DNA from: a virus
IMG/VR virus record: IMGVR_UViG_3300046507_000882
Location: 1-43,484 of that record
Strand: one strand, 5' to 3'
Length of the DNA: 43,484 bases
Shown: positions 23,294 to 32,556 of the stretch, piece by piece
Layout of the letters: the number at the start of each line of letters is the position of its first letter
Numbering within the stretch: position 1 is the stretch's first letter
Notes under the pieces: model-generated
Seen by the model: the letters and a program-made list of their open reading frames with translations, nothing else
Databases searched by the model: none
Told to the model about the DNA's origin: nothing
Translations under genes and position numbers: made by a program

Positions 23294-23623
23294 ATGCAGA
23301 CTACCGAAACACAAGAAACCACCCCTTCTGCCGATGACAACAGCGTCACCCTCGACACGCCCATCACTCGCGGTAAAACCACAATCGATACGCTCACTCT
23401 GCGCAAACCCCAATCGGGCGAACTGCGTGGCGTCCAGTTGATCGAGTTGCTGAACATGGACGTGGCAACCCTGATCAAGATCCTGCCGCGCATCACTTCA
23501 CCCAGCATTACCGCGCCGGAAGCCGCCGGCATGGACCCGGCGGATCTGCTGGCCTGCGGCAGCAAGATTTCCGCTTTTTTGTTGCAGAAGTCGGCGAAGA
23601 CGGATGTCTGCCTCGTTGCGTAG
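23294..23623 (+). CDS. E: Tail assembly protein gpE
   Basis: A 109-residue gpE-type protein (phage tail assembly chaperone). I use ATG 23294; the earlier in-frame ATG at 23249 lies inside FII. TLRKPQSGELRGVQLIELLN and LPRITSPSITAPEAAGMDPA are typical. Near the end the codons GCT TTT TTG carry a slippery heptamer that allows a -1 shift into the E' frame. The shifted product is the chaperone for the tape measure protein. Confidence 0.9.
   Translation: MQTTETQETTPSADDNSVTLDTPITRGKTTIDTLTLRKPQSGELRGVQLIELLNMDVATLIKILPRITSPSITAPEAAGMDPADLLACGSKISAFLLQKSAKTDVCLVA
23575..23581 (+). promoter_or_regulatory. -1 ribosomal frameshift site T-TTT-TTG in E
   Basis: The heptamer TTTTTTG is in the right phase (gcT TTT TTG). 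After a -1 shift the frame reads FFVAEVGEDGC and continues without a stop into the E' frame ending at 23751. P2 and many other tailed phages use such a shift to make the long form of the tail chaperone. Confidence 0.88.
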
Positions 23624-23631
23624 AGGACGCC

Positions 23632-23751
23632 ATGGCTGACTTGGCGGTGGTCTTTCATTGGGCGCCAGCGGACATGGATTCGCTGGGCCTGCAAGAGCTG
23701 ATGGAATGGCGCGAGCGCGCCAGGTTGCGGAGTGTCGTCGATGGCGAATGA
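23632..23751 (+). CDS. E': gpE' (GpE family), C-terminal part of the E frameshift product
   Basis: A 39-residue frame, too short for standard calling: MADLAVVFHWAPADMDSLGL, then a Q-E-L-M-E-W-R-E-R-A motif typical of the GpE family. It can be made as the extension of gpE by the -1 shift at 23575-23581; free translation from ATG 23632 is also possible. It overlaps the tape measure start by 11 bases. It acts as a chaperone around the tape measure protein. Confidence 0.88.
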   Translation: MADLAVVFHWAPADMDSLGLQELMEWRERARLRSVVDGE

Positions 23752-26299
23752 TCTGAAACTGCGGGTATTGCTGAGCGCCATCGATCAGGCCACTCGGCCA
23801 CTGAGGGCGATCAACAACAGCAGCATCGGCGCAGCCCGTGCCTTGAAGGACGCCCGCGACAAGCTCAAGGAACTCAACTCGCAGCAAAAAGATGTGAGCG
23901 CCTGGCGCTCGCAACGCGCGGCGGCCAAGATGACGGCACAGGCGCTGCAAGCAGCACGCAACAAAGTCCGAACGCTGAGTCAGCAAGTGGCTGCAACCGG
24001 CGCGCCGACCAAGGCCATGACACAAGATTTGCGCAATGCCGTCCGTGAAGCGCAGAAGCTCAAACAACAACACCAGCACAACAGCGAGCAGCTACAGCGG
24101 CTTCGTACTCGGCTACACGGTGCGGGCATCAGCACGCAAAACCTCAGCCAGCATGAGCGCCGCCTGCGTGAGCAAACCGATGCTACAAATCAAAGCATCA
24201 CTGAGCAGACCCGGCGTTTAGCGGCATTGGCGGCTCAACAGCGAAGGCTGGCAGCGGCCCGCGCCGCTCTACAAAGTCAGCGAGATGTTGCCAGCTCGAT
24301 GGCCGGGAAAGGTACGGCAGCGGCAGCGAGTGGAGGCGCGGCGCTGTATGCCGGCGCAAAGATGATCATGCCCGGAATAGACTTCAATGCCAGCATTAGC
24401 AAGGTGCAAGCGATCACCCGTCTCGATCAAAACGCTGTCGAGCTATCGGATCTGCGCAAGCAGGCGCGAGGGCTGGGCAGTTCCACACAATTCACCGCCG
24501 GCCAAGCCGCCGATGCTCAGGGCTTTTTGGGCATGGCCGGCTTCCAGCCGAAAGCGATCAAAGCCGCCATGCCCGGCATGCTCGACCTCGCCTCTGCCGG
24601 CGGTACTGAGTTGGCCCAGACCGCCGATATCGCTTCAAACATTCTCTCCGGACTCGGCATGGATGCCGAGCACATGAGCAAACTGGGCGACGTACTCGTC
24701 GGCACGTTTACCCGCTCCAACACCAATTTGCAGATGCTCGGCGAAACCATGAAATACGCCGCACCAATGGCCAAGACCTACGGCGTCGAGCTGGTAACCG
24801 CCGCCGCGATGGCGGGCAAATTGGGTGATGCTGGTTTGCAAGGCAGCATGGGCGGCACGGCCCTGAGTTCGATCATGAACCGCTTGGCAGCGCCGCCTAA
24901 AGCTGCAGAAAAAGCACTCGCACAATTGCAGATCCGCACTGCTGACGCTCACGGCAACTTGCGGAAAATGCCGGACATCCTCAAAGAGATTCACGACAAA
25001 ACCAAAGACTTGGGCACTGCGAAAAAAGGTGGGCTGTTCAAGGCCATTGCCGGTGAAGAAGCCGTCAAAGGCATGGCCCAATTGGTGGATCAGGCCGGCA
25101 ATGGCGAGCTGCAAAAACTGATTGCCAACCTGCGTGAAAGCCAGGGCGAAGCGGCTCGCACCGCCAAAGTCATGGCTGACAATTTGAAAGGCGACCTGAC
25201 GACGTTAAGCAGTGTCTGGCAGGATCTGGGCATTGAATTGCAGGATCAGCAGGACGGGCCTTTACGGTCGCTGATCCAATCCATCACTGAGGTTATTCGC
25301 GGTGTAAAAAGCTGGGCGGCCGAGCATCCGGAACTGGCGGCCACCATTGTAAAAACCGTAGCAATCATCGCGGGGTTAGTGGTGGTGCTCGGCGGCCTGA
25401 TGGTGACGGTTGCCGGTGTTATGCTGCCCTTCGTGGCGCTGCGGCTCATGCTCCTGAGCTTGGGGATTCGCCTGCCCAGCCTGATCAGCCTGTTGTGGAG
25501 CCTTGGTCGCAAGGTGTTGCCGTTCGTGGGTAAAGCGCTGCTGCTCCTCGGGCGCGCGCTGATGTTGAACCCCATCGGCTTGGCCATCACCGCTATCGCC
25601 GGCGCCGCCTATCTGCTCTATGAAAACTGGGACGCGGTAAAGCTCTACTTCACCGATGCCTGGAAAGAGATCAAAGCAGGTTTCAACGGTGGCACGACCG
25701 GCATCCTCAAGACCCTGATCAACTTCAGCCCCGTGGGTTTGCTTTATCAGGCCTTCGCGGCCGTCATGAAATACCTCGGCATTGAGCTGCCCGGCCGGTT
25801 TACCGAGTTCGGCGGGATGATTATCGACGGGCTGGTTAAAGGGCTGAAGGCCGGGATCAGCGAGCTGAAAAATGTCATGGGCGATATCGGCGACTCCACC
25901 ATTGGATGGTTCAAGGAGAAGCTCGGTATCAACAGCCCTTCCCGCGTCTTCGCCGAGTTGGGCGGTTTCACCATGGCCGGCCTCGCTCAAGGACTGGAGC
26001 GTCATCAACGTCAACCGATCGGCGTGCTAAGCGGGTTGACTCAGCGACTCAACGACACAACCAAAGCGATCAGCTTTACGCCGGGCGCGAGAAACCATTC
26101 GCTGACCGTTGACAACCGATCTCCGCTTAAACCTACATCGCCATCGATTCGCGACAGCCACGACACTTACGAGATCAACATCCACGCTGCCCCGGGCATG
26201 GATCCGTTGGCGATTGGTCGTGCGGTACGCGCCGAGATGACCCGCATCCAGTACGAGAAAGAAGCCCGTCAACGCAGCCGTTTGGCCGATTTGGAGTAA
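23741..26299 (+). CDS. T: Tail tape measure protein gpT
   Basis: An 852-residue tape measure protein. I use ATG 23741 (MANDLKLRVLLSAIDQATRP), overlapping E'. A long coiled coil covers about 30-190. The phage tail TP901-type core follows (SKVQAITRLDQN, then QFTAGQAADAQGFLGMAGF). Hydrophobic membrane-active segments lie near 540-640 (VKTVAIIAGLVVVLGGLMVT). Its length sets the tail length. The frame is uninterrupted, in contrast to the portal gene. Confidence 0.96.
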   Translation: MANDLKLRVLLSAIDQATRPLRAINNSSIGAARALKDARDKLKELNSQQKDVSAWRSQRAAAKMTAQALQAARNKVRTLSQQVAATGAPTKAMTQDLRNAVREAQKLKQQHQHNSEQLQRLRTRLHGAGISTQNLSQHERRLREQTDATNQSITEQTRRLAALAAQQRRLAAARAALQSQRDVASSMAGKGTAAAASGGAALYAGAKMIMPGIDFNASISKVQAITRLDQNAVELSDLRKQARGLGSSTQFTAGQAADAQGFLGMAGFQPKAIKAAMPGMLDLASAGGTELAQTADIASNILSGLGMDAEHMSKLGDVLVGTFTRSNTNLQMLGETMKYAAPMAKTYGVELVTAAAMAGKLGDAGLQGSMGGTALSSIMNRLAAPPKAAEKALAQLQIRTADAHGNLRKMPDILKEIHDKTKDLGTAKKGGLFKAIAGEEAVKGMAQLVDQAGNGELQKLIANLRESQGEAARTAKVMADNLKGDLTTLSSVWQDLGIELQDQQDGPLRSLIQSITEVIRGVKSWAAEHPELAATIVKTVAIIAGLVVVLGGLMVTVAGVMLPFVALRLMLLSLGIRLPSLISLLWSLGRKVLPFVGKALLLLGRALMLNPIGLAITAIAGAAYLLYENWDAVKLYFTDAWKEIKAGFNGGTTGILKTLINFSPVGLLYQAFAAVMKYLGIELPGRFTEFGGMIIDGLVKGLKAGISELKNVMGDIGDSTIGWFKEKLGINSPSRVFAELGGFTMAGLAQGLERHQRQPIGVLSGLTQRLNDTTKAISFTPGARNHSLTVDNRSPLKPTSPSIRDSHDTYEINIHAAPGMDPLAIGRAVRAEMTRIQYEKEARQRSRLADLE

Positions 26300-26304
26300 C
26301 GCCC

Positions 26305-26745
26305 ATGATGCTTGCCTTGGGCATGTTCGTCTTCAGTCTCTCCACCGCTGCCTACCAAGCCCTGCAACGCCAGACCGAATGGCGCCACACGAGCAGCAAC
26401 CGTGTCGGCTCGGCACCGGCTCGGCAGTTTTTGGGCCGGGGTGACGACTCGATCACCCTGCCCGGCGTCATCCTGCCGGAACTGGCCGGCAGCGCGCTCA
26501 GCCTCGATGCACTGCGGCTGATGGCCAACACCGGTAAAGCCTGGCCGATGGTCGAAGGCACCGGCCGGATCTACGGCTTGTGGATCATCGAGAGCCTGAG
26601 CGAAACCAAGACCCTGTTTTTCCGTGACGGCACACCCCGGCGTATTGAATTCACAGTGAGCCTCAAGCGCATCGATGACGACCGTATCGATCTGATCGGC
26701 ACCGGGACCAGCGTGGGCATCAGCATCATGAGGGCACTGCTGTGA
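26305..26745 (+). CDS. U: Tail protein gpU
   Basis: A 146-residue gpU homologue. MFVFSLSTAAYQALQRQTEW at the N-terminus and LFFRDGTPRRIEFTVSLKRI toward the C-terminus are conserved. It is a baseplate/tail tip component that contacts the tape measure and gpD. It starts 5 bases after the T stop and overlaps the GTG start of D. Intact. Confidence 0.95.
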   Translation: MMLALGMFVFSLSTAAYQALQRQTEWRHTSSNRVGSAPARQFLGRGDDSITLPGVILPELAGSALSLDALRLMANTGKAWPMVEGTGRIYGLWIIESLSETKTLFFRDGTPRRIEFTVSLKRIDDDRIDLIGTGTSVGISIMRALL

Positions 26746-28010
26746 CCGACGTCGCCCTCTCCCGCGTCACCGGTTATCTGGACAAGGCACTTTCACGTTA
26801 CCAGAGCGAAGCCGCGAATCCAGTGCCGGCGTTCCGCATCACTGTAGACGGCAACGACATCGCCCAGATGATCAGCCCGCGCCTGATGAGCCTGGACCTC
26901 ACCGACAATCGCGGCATCGAAGCCGATCAGCTCAGCATCACCCTCACCGATCATGACGGGCTGCTGGCCATCCCTCCCACAGGCGCGCTAATTCGGCTGT
27001 GGCTGGGCTGGAGCGACACCGGCCTGATCGACAAAGGCACCTACACCGTCGATGAAGCCGAACACTCCGGCACACCCGATGTGCTGACCATTCGCGCTCG
27101 ATCCGCCGATCTACGTAAGAGTCTGAAGACCAAGCGCGAACGCAGCTGGAGCAACACCACCCTCGGCGACGTGCTCGGAGACATCGCGTTGGGCAACGGC
27201 CTGACCGCCACCATCGCCGGTACTCTCGGCGGTTTACCCATCCTGCAACTCGACCAGGCCAATGAATCCGACGCCAATCTGATCAGCCGCCTCGGCGAAG
27301 AATTCGATGCCGTCGTCACCGTCAAGGCTGGCTGCCTGTTGTGTCTCCCGGCCGGCGGCGGAAAGACCGCCAGCGGCGCCGAACTGCCCCACATCACCCT
27401 GACTCGCGTCGACGGCGACCAACACCGCTACCTGCAAGCCGACCGCGATAGTTACGACGGAGTGCGCGCCTATTTCTACGACGTGAACAACGCCGAAAAG
27501 CAGCACGCAATCGCGGGTGGCGGCGAAAACCTCAAGGATTTGCGCCACACCTATAGCGATCGGCAATCGGCCCTACGCGCCGCCCGCGCCGAATTCAACC
27601 GACTGCAACGCGGCAGCGCGACGCTCAGTTACGTCTTGGCTGTGGGTAGACCGGAACTGATCCCGGAGCTGACTTACACGCTGGAAGGTGTGAAACCTGA
27701 GATCGACGAAATCATCTGGTATGGCGGCAACGTGCAGCACTCCCTCAGCGCAGACAGCGGCTACATCGTCAGTCTGGAACTTGAGAGCAAATTACCGGAG
27801 GACACAATCGAGGCATTGGCTGAGGAGAACAAAGACGAATTCACAGGCGTCATCGCGTACTACCGAGACAAGAAAACCGGAGCGCAGAAGCCGGTAACGA
27901 CTGGCGAACAGCGCAAGCCAAAACGCTTACGTTGGCTGTACGCCACTGAGAGCAACGCCAAACGTGCGGCAGATCGCGAGTGGAAAAAGCTGCAACGAGA
28001 AAAACCATGA
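26742..28010 (+). CDS. D: Late tail protein gpD (baseplate hub)
   Basis: A 422-residue gpD family protein (T4 gp27-like hub). GTG 26742 overlaps the U stop. PAFRITVDGNDIAQMISPRL, the LSITLTDHDGLLAIPPTG region and GLPILQLDQANESDANLISR are typical. It sits at the centre of the baseplate under the spike gpV. The last 40 residues are basic. It is the last structural gene; Com and a methyltransferase follow, where related phages can carry other cargo. Confidence 0.95.
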   Translation: MTDVALSRVTGYLDKALSRYQSEAANPVPAFRITVDGNDIAQMISPRLMSLDLTDNRGIEADQLSITLTDHDGLLAIPPTGALIRLWLGWSDTGLIDKGTYTVDEAEHSGTPDVLTIRARSADLRKSLKTKRERSWSNTTLGDVLGDIALGNGLTATIAGTLGGLPILQLDQANESDANLISRLGEEFDAVVTVKAGCLLCLPAGGGKTASGAELPHITLTRVDGDQHRYLQADRDSYDGVRAYFYDVNNAEKQHAIAGGGENLKDLRHTYSDRQSALRAARAEFNRLQRGSATLSYVLAVGRPELIPELTYTLEGVKPEIDEIIWYGGNVQHSLSADSGYIVSLELESKLPEDTIEALAEENKDEFTGVIAYYRDKKTGAQKPVTTGEQRKPKRLRWLYATESNAKRAADREWKKLQREKP

Positions 28011-28028
28011 CCCATCAAGGACGATTTC

Positions 28029-28229
28029 ATGCAGGACATACGCTGCGGCCATTGCTGCCGCAAACTCGCCGCCGCCAGCGGCTTCACTGAATTACAGATC
28101 AAGTGCCCGCGCTGCCGGACACTCAACCACCTGAAGGCCCCGAGCCTCCCCCCAGCGTGCCGCGAGCATCCAGAACAACGAGTTCCTGAATGCCCCAACC
28201 CACCCTTGGCAGCCTGTTCGCAGGCATAG
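28029..28229 (+). CDS. com: Com-like zinc-finger translational regulator
   Basis: A 66-residue protein. RCGHCCRKL and KCPRCRTLNHLKA form a four-cysteine zinc site, as in phage Mu Com, which binds mRNA and opens translation of the mom modification gene. Here it overlaps the start of a C5-cytosine methyltransferase by 40 bases, an arrangement parallel to com-mom. The C-terminal third is Pro/Cys-rich. By analogy it would control translation of the methyltransferase; this is inference. Confidence 0.8.
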   Translation: MQDIRCGHCCRKLAAASGFTELQIKCPRCRTLNHLKAPSLPPACREHPEQRVPECPNPPLAACSQA

Positions 28230-29050
28230 GAGGCTTTGATGTCGGATTTGAAAACGCGGGATACCGCAGCGCCTGGCAAGTTGAACTCAATCCCATCAAC
28301 CGGGCTGTGCTTGCCGATCGATTTCCCCACGCACAGCAATTTGAAGACGTGCGCCACTGCGGCGCCCACAACCTCTGTTCGGTCGATGTCCTCACTGCAG
28401 GATTCCCCTGTCAGGACATCAGCATCGCCGGCGCCCGAGAAAGCAACCGAGATACCCGAGGACTACGCGGCGAGCGCAGCGGATTGTTTTGGGAAGTCAT
28501 ACGAATCCTCAAGGAAATTCAACCTCGCTGGGTGGTGCTTGAGAACGTCGTTAACCTGCTCGCTGTCAACGATAGCCACGACTTTGAAACAGTCATCCGG
28601 GCCCTTGCGGACTGCGGGTATGTGGGATTTTGGCGAGTGCTTAATGCTCAATATTTCGGAGTCCCCCAGCAACGTCGCCGCATATTCCTGGTCGCCGGTT
28701 ATCGACAAATGCCCCCCTTCGAGTTCCTGGCTGACGCCGCGCCAGTGGACGCAATACCTCCAGCGTCTCTATCGCAGCACTGGCCACGCCCAGCGGATGC
28801 CTGGGCTGCCAATACTCTACTCGCGGACAGAGCCGCCTCTCAGATCGCTATGGGCTGTACCACTCTCGTCGCTCACGCGAACGGATGGAATCAGATGGCT
28901 GAGCGGCAGCGAGCGGCTGAGGATGATGGGTTTTGCCTCGGACTGGATGCGGCCAACCTTGCAGAGGCTTTCGGTGCCGGAAATGCCGTTGTTACGCAGG
29001 TGGCGGAGTGGATCGCGAATACGTTGACTCGGGGAGGATGGGTTAGATAA
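28190..29050 (+). CDS. DNA (cytosine-5) methyltransferase
   Basis: A 286-residue orphan methyltransferase. Motif I is FAGIGGF (10-16). Motif IV GFPCQDIS carries the catalytic Cys74. Motif VI is ENV (118-120), motif VIII QRRRIFLV (161-168), and motif X lies near the end (GAGNAVV). The target-recognition region between VIII and IX is short, so the enzyme is compact. No restriction enzyme gene is adjacent, so it probably protects phage DNA from host restriction rather than forming a restriction system. The start overlaps the Com-like gene in another frame. Confidence 0.93.
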   Translation: MPQPTLGSLFAGIGGFDVGFENAGYRSAWQVELNPINRAVLADRFPHAQQFEDVRHCGAHNLCSVDVLTAGFPCQDISIAGARESNRDTRGLRGERSGLFWEVIRILKEIQPRWVVLENVVNLLAVNDSHDFETVIRALADCGYVGFWRVLNAQYFGVPQQRRRIFLVAGYRQMPPFEFLADAAPVDAIPPASLSQHWPRPADAWAANTLLADRAASQIAMGCTTLVAHANGWNQMAERQRAAEDDGFCLGLDAANLAEAFGAGNAVVTQVAEWIANTLTRGGWVR

Positions 29051-29145
29051 ACAACGCGTTGCGAGTAATACTCGCACGCTCAAAAAAATAATGTATTTAA
29101 TCGAACCTTTAGAGAACCGGCAACCGCCTACCTGACAAGGTTCCT

Positions 29146-30132
29146 CTAAGCCTTCCAAGAACTGCGAAAATGAGGTTTAAACTCTCTTATTGACTTTTCA
29201 GAATTTGAATAGATAGTAAGATGAGCGTTGTTCGCGATGGCTATATTAAACTGACGCACTTCATCCTCGCACACACCAAGAGACATATGCTCATAATTAC
29301 TGCTATCTGCAATAATATACGCAAATTTTGGCGAAATCGGATAATATAAATCTAACGACTCCGAAGTACTCAACCTATTTAAAGGGTCAGCCGATGCTTG
29401 CAAGTTTATTACAGGGCAATCACTAGTGATAAATGGAATATTTGTATCGTTTCTGATAAAAACCTTTTTTGAATTTGGCCACCCCAAAACAAGCCCATAA
29501 CCAAAACCACTACCATTCATAAAGCTTAGGAGCCACCAATTCTTCTTAAAAAGCCGCTTATATTTTTCCTCTGCGGCGCTTTTCGACTCTACCTTTTGAT
29601 GTTCATCGAAAATACGATCTCTAATCTTTCGTGTACGAAAAAGCTGATGTGCTAAAAAATTGCAAAAGTTCGTACTATTTTGGCGATCATCCAGGCAAGC
29701 GACACTCCCCAAGACCAACTGATCGAGTATAGGTCGCGCTAAAAGCTCAATAGCCGTATGCGTCTCCTCAAAAAAATTCGCTTCAGCTTCTCTTGATATT
29801 CTGCATAGCTTTTCATAATCCGAACTATTCTCGCGACCACGGTGGCAATTTATCAATGCAGAGACAACTTCAAAATAGGCAATCTGTCGCTTGTGAAAAT
29901 CCTTCAAAACCGTAGAGTCATGAGTTGGCCATCGCTTAAGAAAATCGACATCCTCATGAGTTAAAGCAACTACATCATTGTATCCTTCTTCCTTAGAAAG
30001 CCCTTTAACACTATTACACGAAACCGCTCCACTTGGCCCTAGATGCCATATGTCATTTCCCGAAGCCCAGGCTCTCAGGTAGTGAGCCCAAACATAGTGG
30101 TGATTCCGCTTTATTTCTCCTGCCTTACCCAC
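29146..30132 (-). CDS. DUF4238-like protein, second copy of the family
   Basis: A 328-residue soluble protein. RNHHYVWAHYLRAWASGN (about 9-26) matches the DUF4238 entry motif, with Trp in place of the usual Pro. ITSDCPVINLQA and LYYPISPKFAYI fit the later blocks. It is very AT-rich compared with the phage genes and runs leftward. It starts 58 bases after a membrane-protein gene on the same strand, so they may form a pair. Identity with the 1785-2807 protein seems low. Function unknown. Confidence 0.75.
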   Translation of the reverse strand: MGKAGEIKRNHHYVWAHYLRAWASGNDIWHLGPSGAVSCNSVKGLSKEEGYNDVVALTHEDVDFLKRWPTHDSTVLKDFHKRQIAYFEVVSALINCHRGRENSSDYEKLCRISREAEANFFEETHTAIELLARPILDQLVLGSVACLDDRQNSTNFCNFLAHQLFRTRKIRDRIFDEHQKVESKSAAEEKYKRLFKKNWWLLSFMNGSGFGYGLVLGWPNSKKVFIRNDTNIPFITSDCPVINLQASADPLNRLSTSESLDLYYPISPKFAYIIADSSNYEHMSLGVCEDEVRQFNIAIANNAHLTIYSNSEKSIREFKPHFRSSWKA

Positions 30133-30190
30133 TACGTCATGCTCCTATTGTTCTGAGAATTAAAACATCACGTACAACTGGATATAATTG

Positions 30191-31183
30191 CTAGCCAATA
30201 AAAACCTTAAAATCCGAACAGTAATTTACAGGCGATCTAAACGATTTAATTTTATCAACATCACCCTGTGGATATTTCATATGCGTATGTGTATTAAAAA
30301 ACAGCGCCACAATTATGCTAAAAGCGAGACTTACGATCCCAAGCAAGTAACCTTTGAATGAAAAAATATTATAACTCAATATTGCTATTGAAAAACCGAG
30401 GTTCGGCTCGCCGTTAGCTGGCAAAAAGCTCAAAGGGTAAATCACACCTATGAAAAAAATACACAACACAAGCGCAAGAGCATAGGAGATTTGTTTTGGA
30501 GACTCTGGATCACCATCAATCGACTCTAAAAATTCCGTCACCAGCCTACAATGGTGCTTGGTTTCCAAAAAACTTTGTTTGAAACCACTGCTTATTTTTT
30601 TCATATCTTCCCAAGGTATCGGCGTCCGGGAAATATAATCAAGCGAATGGGATTGCGGCATACTGATATACCCTGCACCAATACCCGCAGGCATACCGAA
30701 GATATTTCTTTTCGGAACATCACTCTTCTGAGATCTTGCATATGCCTCAGCCTCGGCTTGACGCTCCTCTCGTTTCTTAACATTATCCGAGCAAAATTTA
30801 TGAGCAATTTCAGTCAAACTCCTTCTCACATCCTTACTGTCAGAGTAGGGAGAAAACTGTTTTTGATCAATGAACTCATTCAAAACCTCTTCTGTAATTT
30901 TATCCAACGACTCTTCACCCCTATGAGACTCTTCGAGAAGAATCAAAAAATCATCAAACTCGTACTTATTATACTGCTCGTTATACCATTCAATATTATG
31001 ACTATTAGCAACATCAGAAATCTTCCTAGCCTGAACCAATAAATCTTTCAGCTTAGTGTTTTTATCACGAAACACCGTTTGATTAGAAAAAATCTTAGTA
31101 ATAATAAAGGCCCCGAAGATACCCACTATGGCTGCAGCCGACTGCGACAGCGAACTAAAAAACCAATTCCAATCTAGAGCCAT
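30191..31183 (-). CDS. Membrane protein with large cytoplasmic middle region
   Basis: A 330-residue protein. I chose ATG 31183 because AAAAAGGA lies upstream; the frame extends nine codons further. An N-terminal hydrophobic segment (about 10-28, SAAAIVGIFGAFIITKIF) is followed by a charged helical region, and two C-terminal segments (about 233-253 and 275-300) follow. The middle has acidic and KREERQAEAEAYARSQ parts. I do not recognise a family. It is AT-rich and upstream of the DUF4238-like gene on the same strand. The layout (effector-like protein plus membrane protein) suggests a defence pair. Confidence 0.65.
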   Translation of the reverse strand: MALDWNWFFSSLSQSAAAIVGIFGAFIITKIFSNQTVFRDKNTKLKDLLVQARKISDVANSHNIEWYNEQYNKYEFDDFLILLEESHRGEESLDKITEEVLNEFIDQKQFSPYSDSKDVRRSLTEIAHKFCSDNVKKREERQAEAEAYARSQKSDVPKRNIFGMPAGIGAGYISMPQSHSLDYISRTPIPWEDMKKISSGFKQSFLETKHHCRLVTEFLESIDGDPESPKQISYALALVLCIFFIGVIYPLSFLPANGEPNLGFSIAILSYNIFSFKGYLLGIVSLAFSIIVALFFNTHTHMKYPQGDVDKIKSFRSPVNYCSDFKVFIG

Positions 31184-31275
31184 AACCAAAATCCTTTTTA
31201 AAAACCACAAAGATCTACGTAAATTAAGGCATTAATCATCCCAAACCAAGTGCTAAATGTGTAGTGCCCCGCCTC

Positions 31276-32556
31276 CTAAGTGCACTTCACAACCCACAAC
31301 TGATCAAGCCTTGTAGTAAAGCTCTGACTCATCATCTCCCGCCGCATCCCCCAATCAGGCGCTGACGGCACACTGCCGGCGCGCAGCGTTCCGCTACCCC
31401 ATCGTTGATTGATCTCATCCAAAACCCCCATAACTTTTTCGGCGGCTAGCGGTTGTGATTGCGCGAACAGATCATCCGTAAACTCTCCGGGCTGTCGCAG
31501 GTCCATCAGCAAAACTTCAGCTTTGCTGTATCTGAAGCCCGGCCGAAACAGACGGTTGATTGCATCAGTCGCGGCCTTGGTCAGCAGCCGCACATCATTC
31601 GTAGGGTAAGGCAGTTCAACCAGCGCCCCATTGGCGTACTTGGCCTCCTCCGGACTGAACATACCGGTTCGAATGCTGACGCGGATCTTCTTACACAACG
31701 AATCCTGCGCTCTCAATTTTTCCGCAGCCCGGTGTACGTAGGTGGCCACCGCTTCCTTGATCGGCTCTATGGTGGTCAGCCTCTTCCCAAACATTCGGCT
31801 GCTGCAGATCTCCTGTTTGACGGGTTCGGCTTCGGTGAGCTCCAGACACGACGTCCCGGTCAGTTCACGAGCAGTCTTCTCGATCACTACGCTGAACTTC
31901 TGCCGTAGCGTCCAGGGGTCGGCTTTCGCCAGGTCCATTGCTGTTCTGATCTGCATGCTTTCGAAATGGGCTTTCATTCGGCGCCCAACTCCCCACACTT
32001 CACCGACGTCTGTATTTCGCAACACCCAGTCGCGCTTGACGGGGTCGCAGATATCCACCACTCCGCCGGTATGCGCTTGCAAGCGCTTTGCTGTGTGGTT
32101 GGCAAGTTTGGCTAGGGTCTTGGTGGGCGCAATACCGACGCCAACAGGGATGCCTGTTCCTTTGTAGACGGCGGCGCGAATGGTTCGGCCGAAGGTGGTC
32201 AGGTCACCCGGAATGCCGGTGAGATCGGCGAAGGCTTCATCAATGCTGTACACCTCCACCGCCGGAACCATGGACTCGATGATTGTCATCACGCGTTCGC
32301 TCATGTCGCCGTACAACGCGTAGTTGCTGCTGAAGACCTGCACGCCGTGTTGGCGCAACACGTCTTTGATTTGAAAGTACGGCGCGCCCATTTTCACAAA
32401 GGGTTTTGCATCGTAGCTGCGGGCGATGACGCAGCCATCGTTGTTGCTCAAAACAACGATCGGAGTCTTGGCAAGGTCAGGGCGAAAGACTCGCTCACAG
32501 CTTGCGTAGAAGCTGTTGCAGTCAATGAGGGCAAAGACCCGCTCACGACCTGCCAT
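31276..32556 (-). CDS. umuC: DNA polymerase V catalytic subunit UmuC
   Basis: A 426-residue Y-family polymerase. FALIDCNSFYASCERVF (8-24) carries the first metal-binding Asp and the steric-gate region. YSIDEAFADLTG holds the catalytic Asp-Glu pair. A helix-hairpin-helix region and little-finger domain follow (WGVGRRMKAHFESM). It carries out error-prone synthesis across damaged DNA when joined by cleaved UmuD. It overlaps umuD by 14 bases. Full length for the family. Prophage-borne umuDC is common in Pseudomonas. Confidence 0.95.
   Translation of the reverse strand: MAGRERVFALIDCNSFYASCERVFRPDLAKTPIVVLSNNDGCVIARSYDAKPFVKMGAPYFQIKDVLRQHGVQVFSSNYALYGDMSERVMTIIESMVPAVEVYSIDEAFADLTGIPGDLTTFGRTIRAAVYKGTGIPVGVGIAPTKTLAKLANHTAKRLQAHTGGVVDICDPVKRDWVLRNTDVGEVWGVGRRMKAHFESMQIRTAMDLAKADPWTLRQKFSVVIEKTARELTGTSCLELTEAEPVKQEICSSRMFGKRLTTIEPIKEAVATYVHRAAEKLRAQDSLCKKIRVSIRTGMFSPEEAKYANGALVELPYPTNDVRLLTKAATDAINRLFRPGFRYSKAEVLLMDLRQPGEFTDDLFAQSQPLAAEKVMGVLDEINQRWGSGTLRAGSVPSAPDWGMRREMMSQSFTTRLDQLWVVKCT

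Noticed and set aside
22495-23781. 428-codon minus-strand frame across FI, FII and E
   Set aside because: It runs opposite to three well-conserved tail genes and reflects their high GC third positions.
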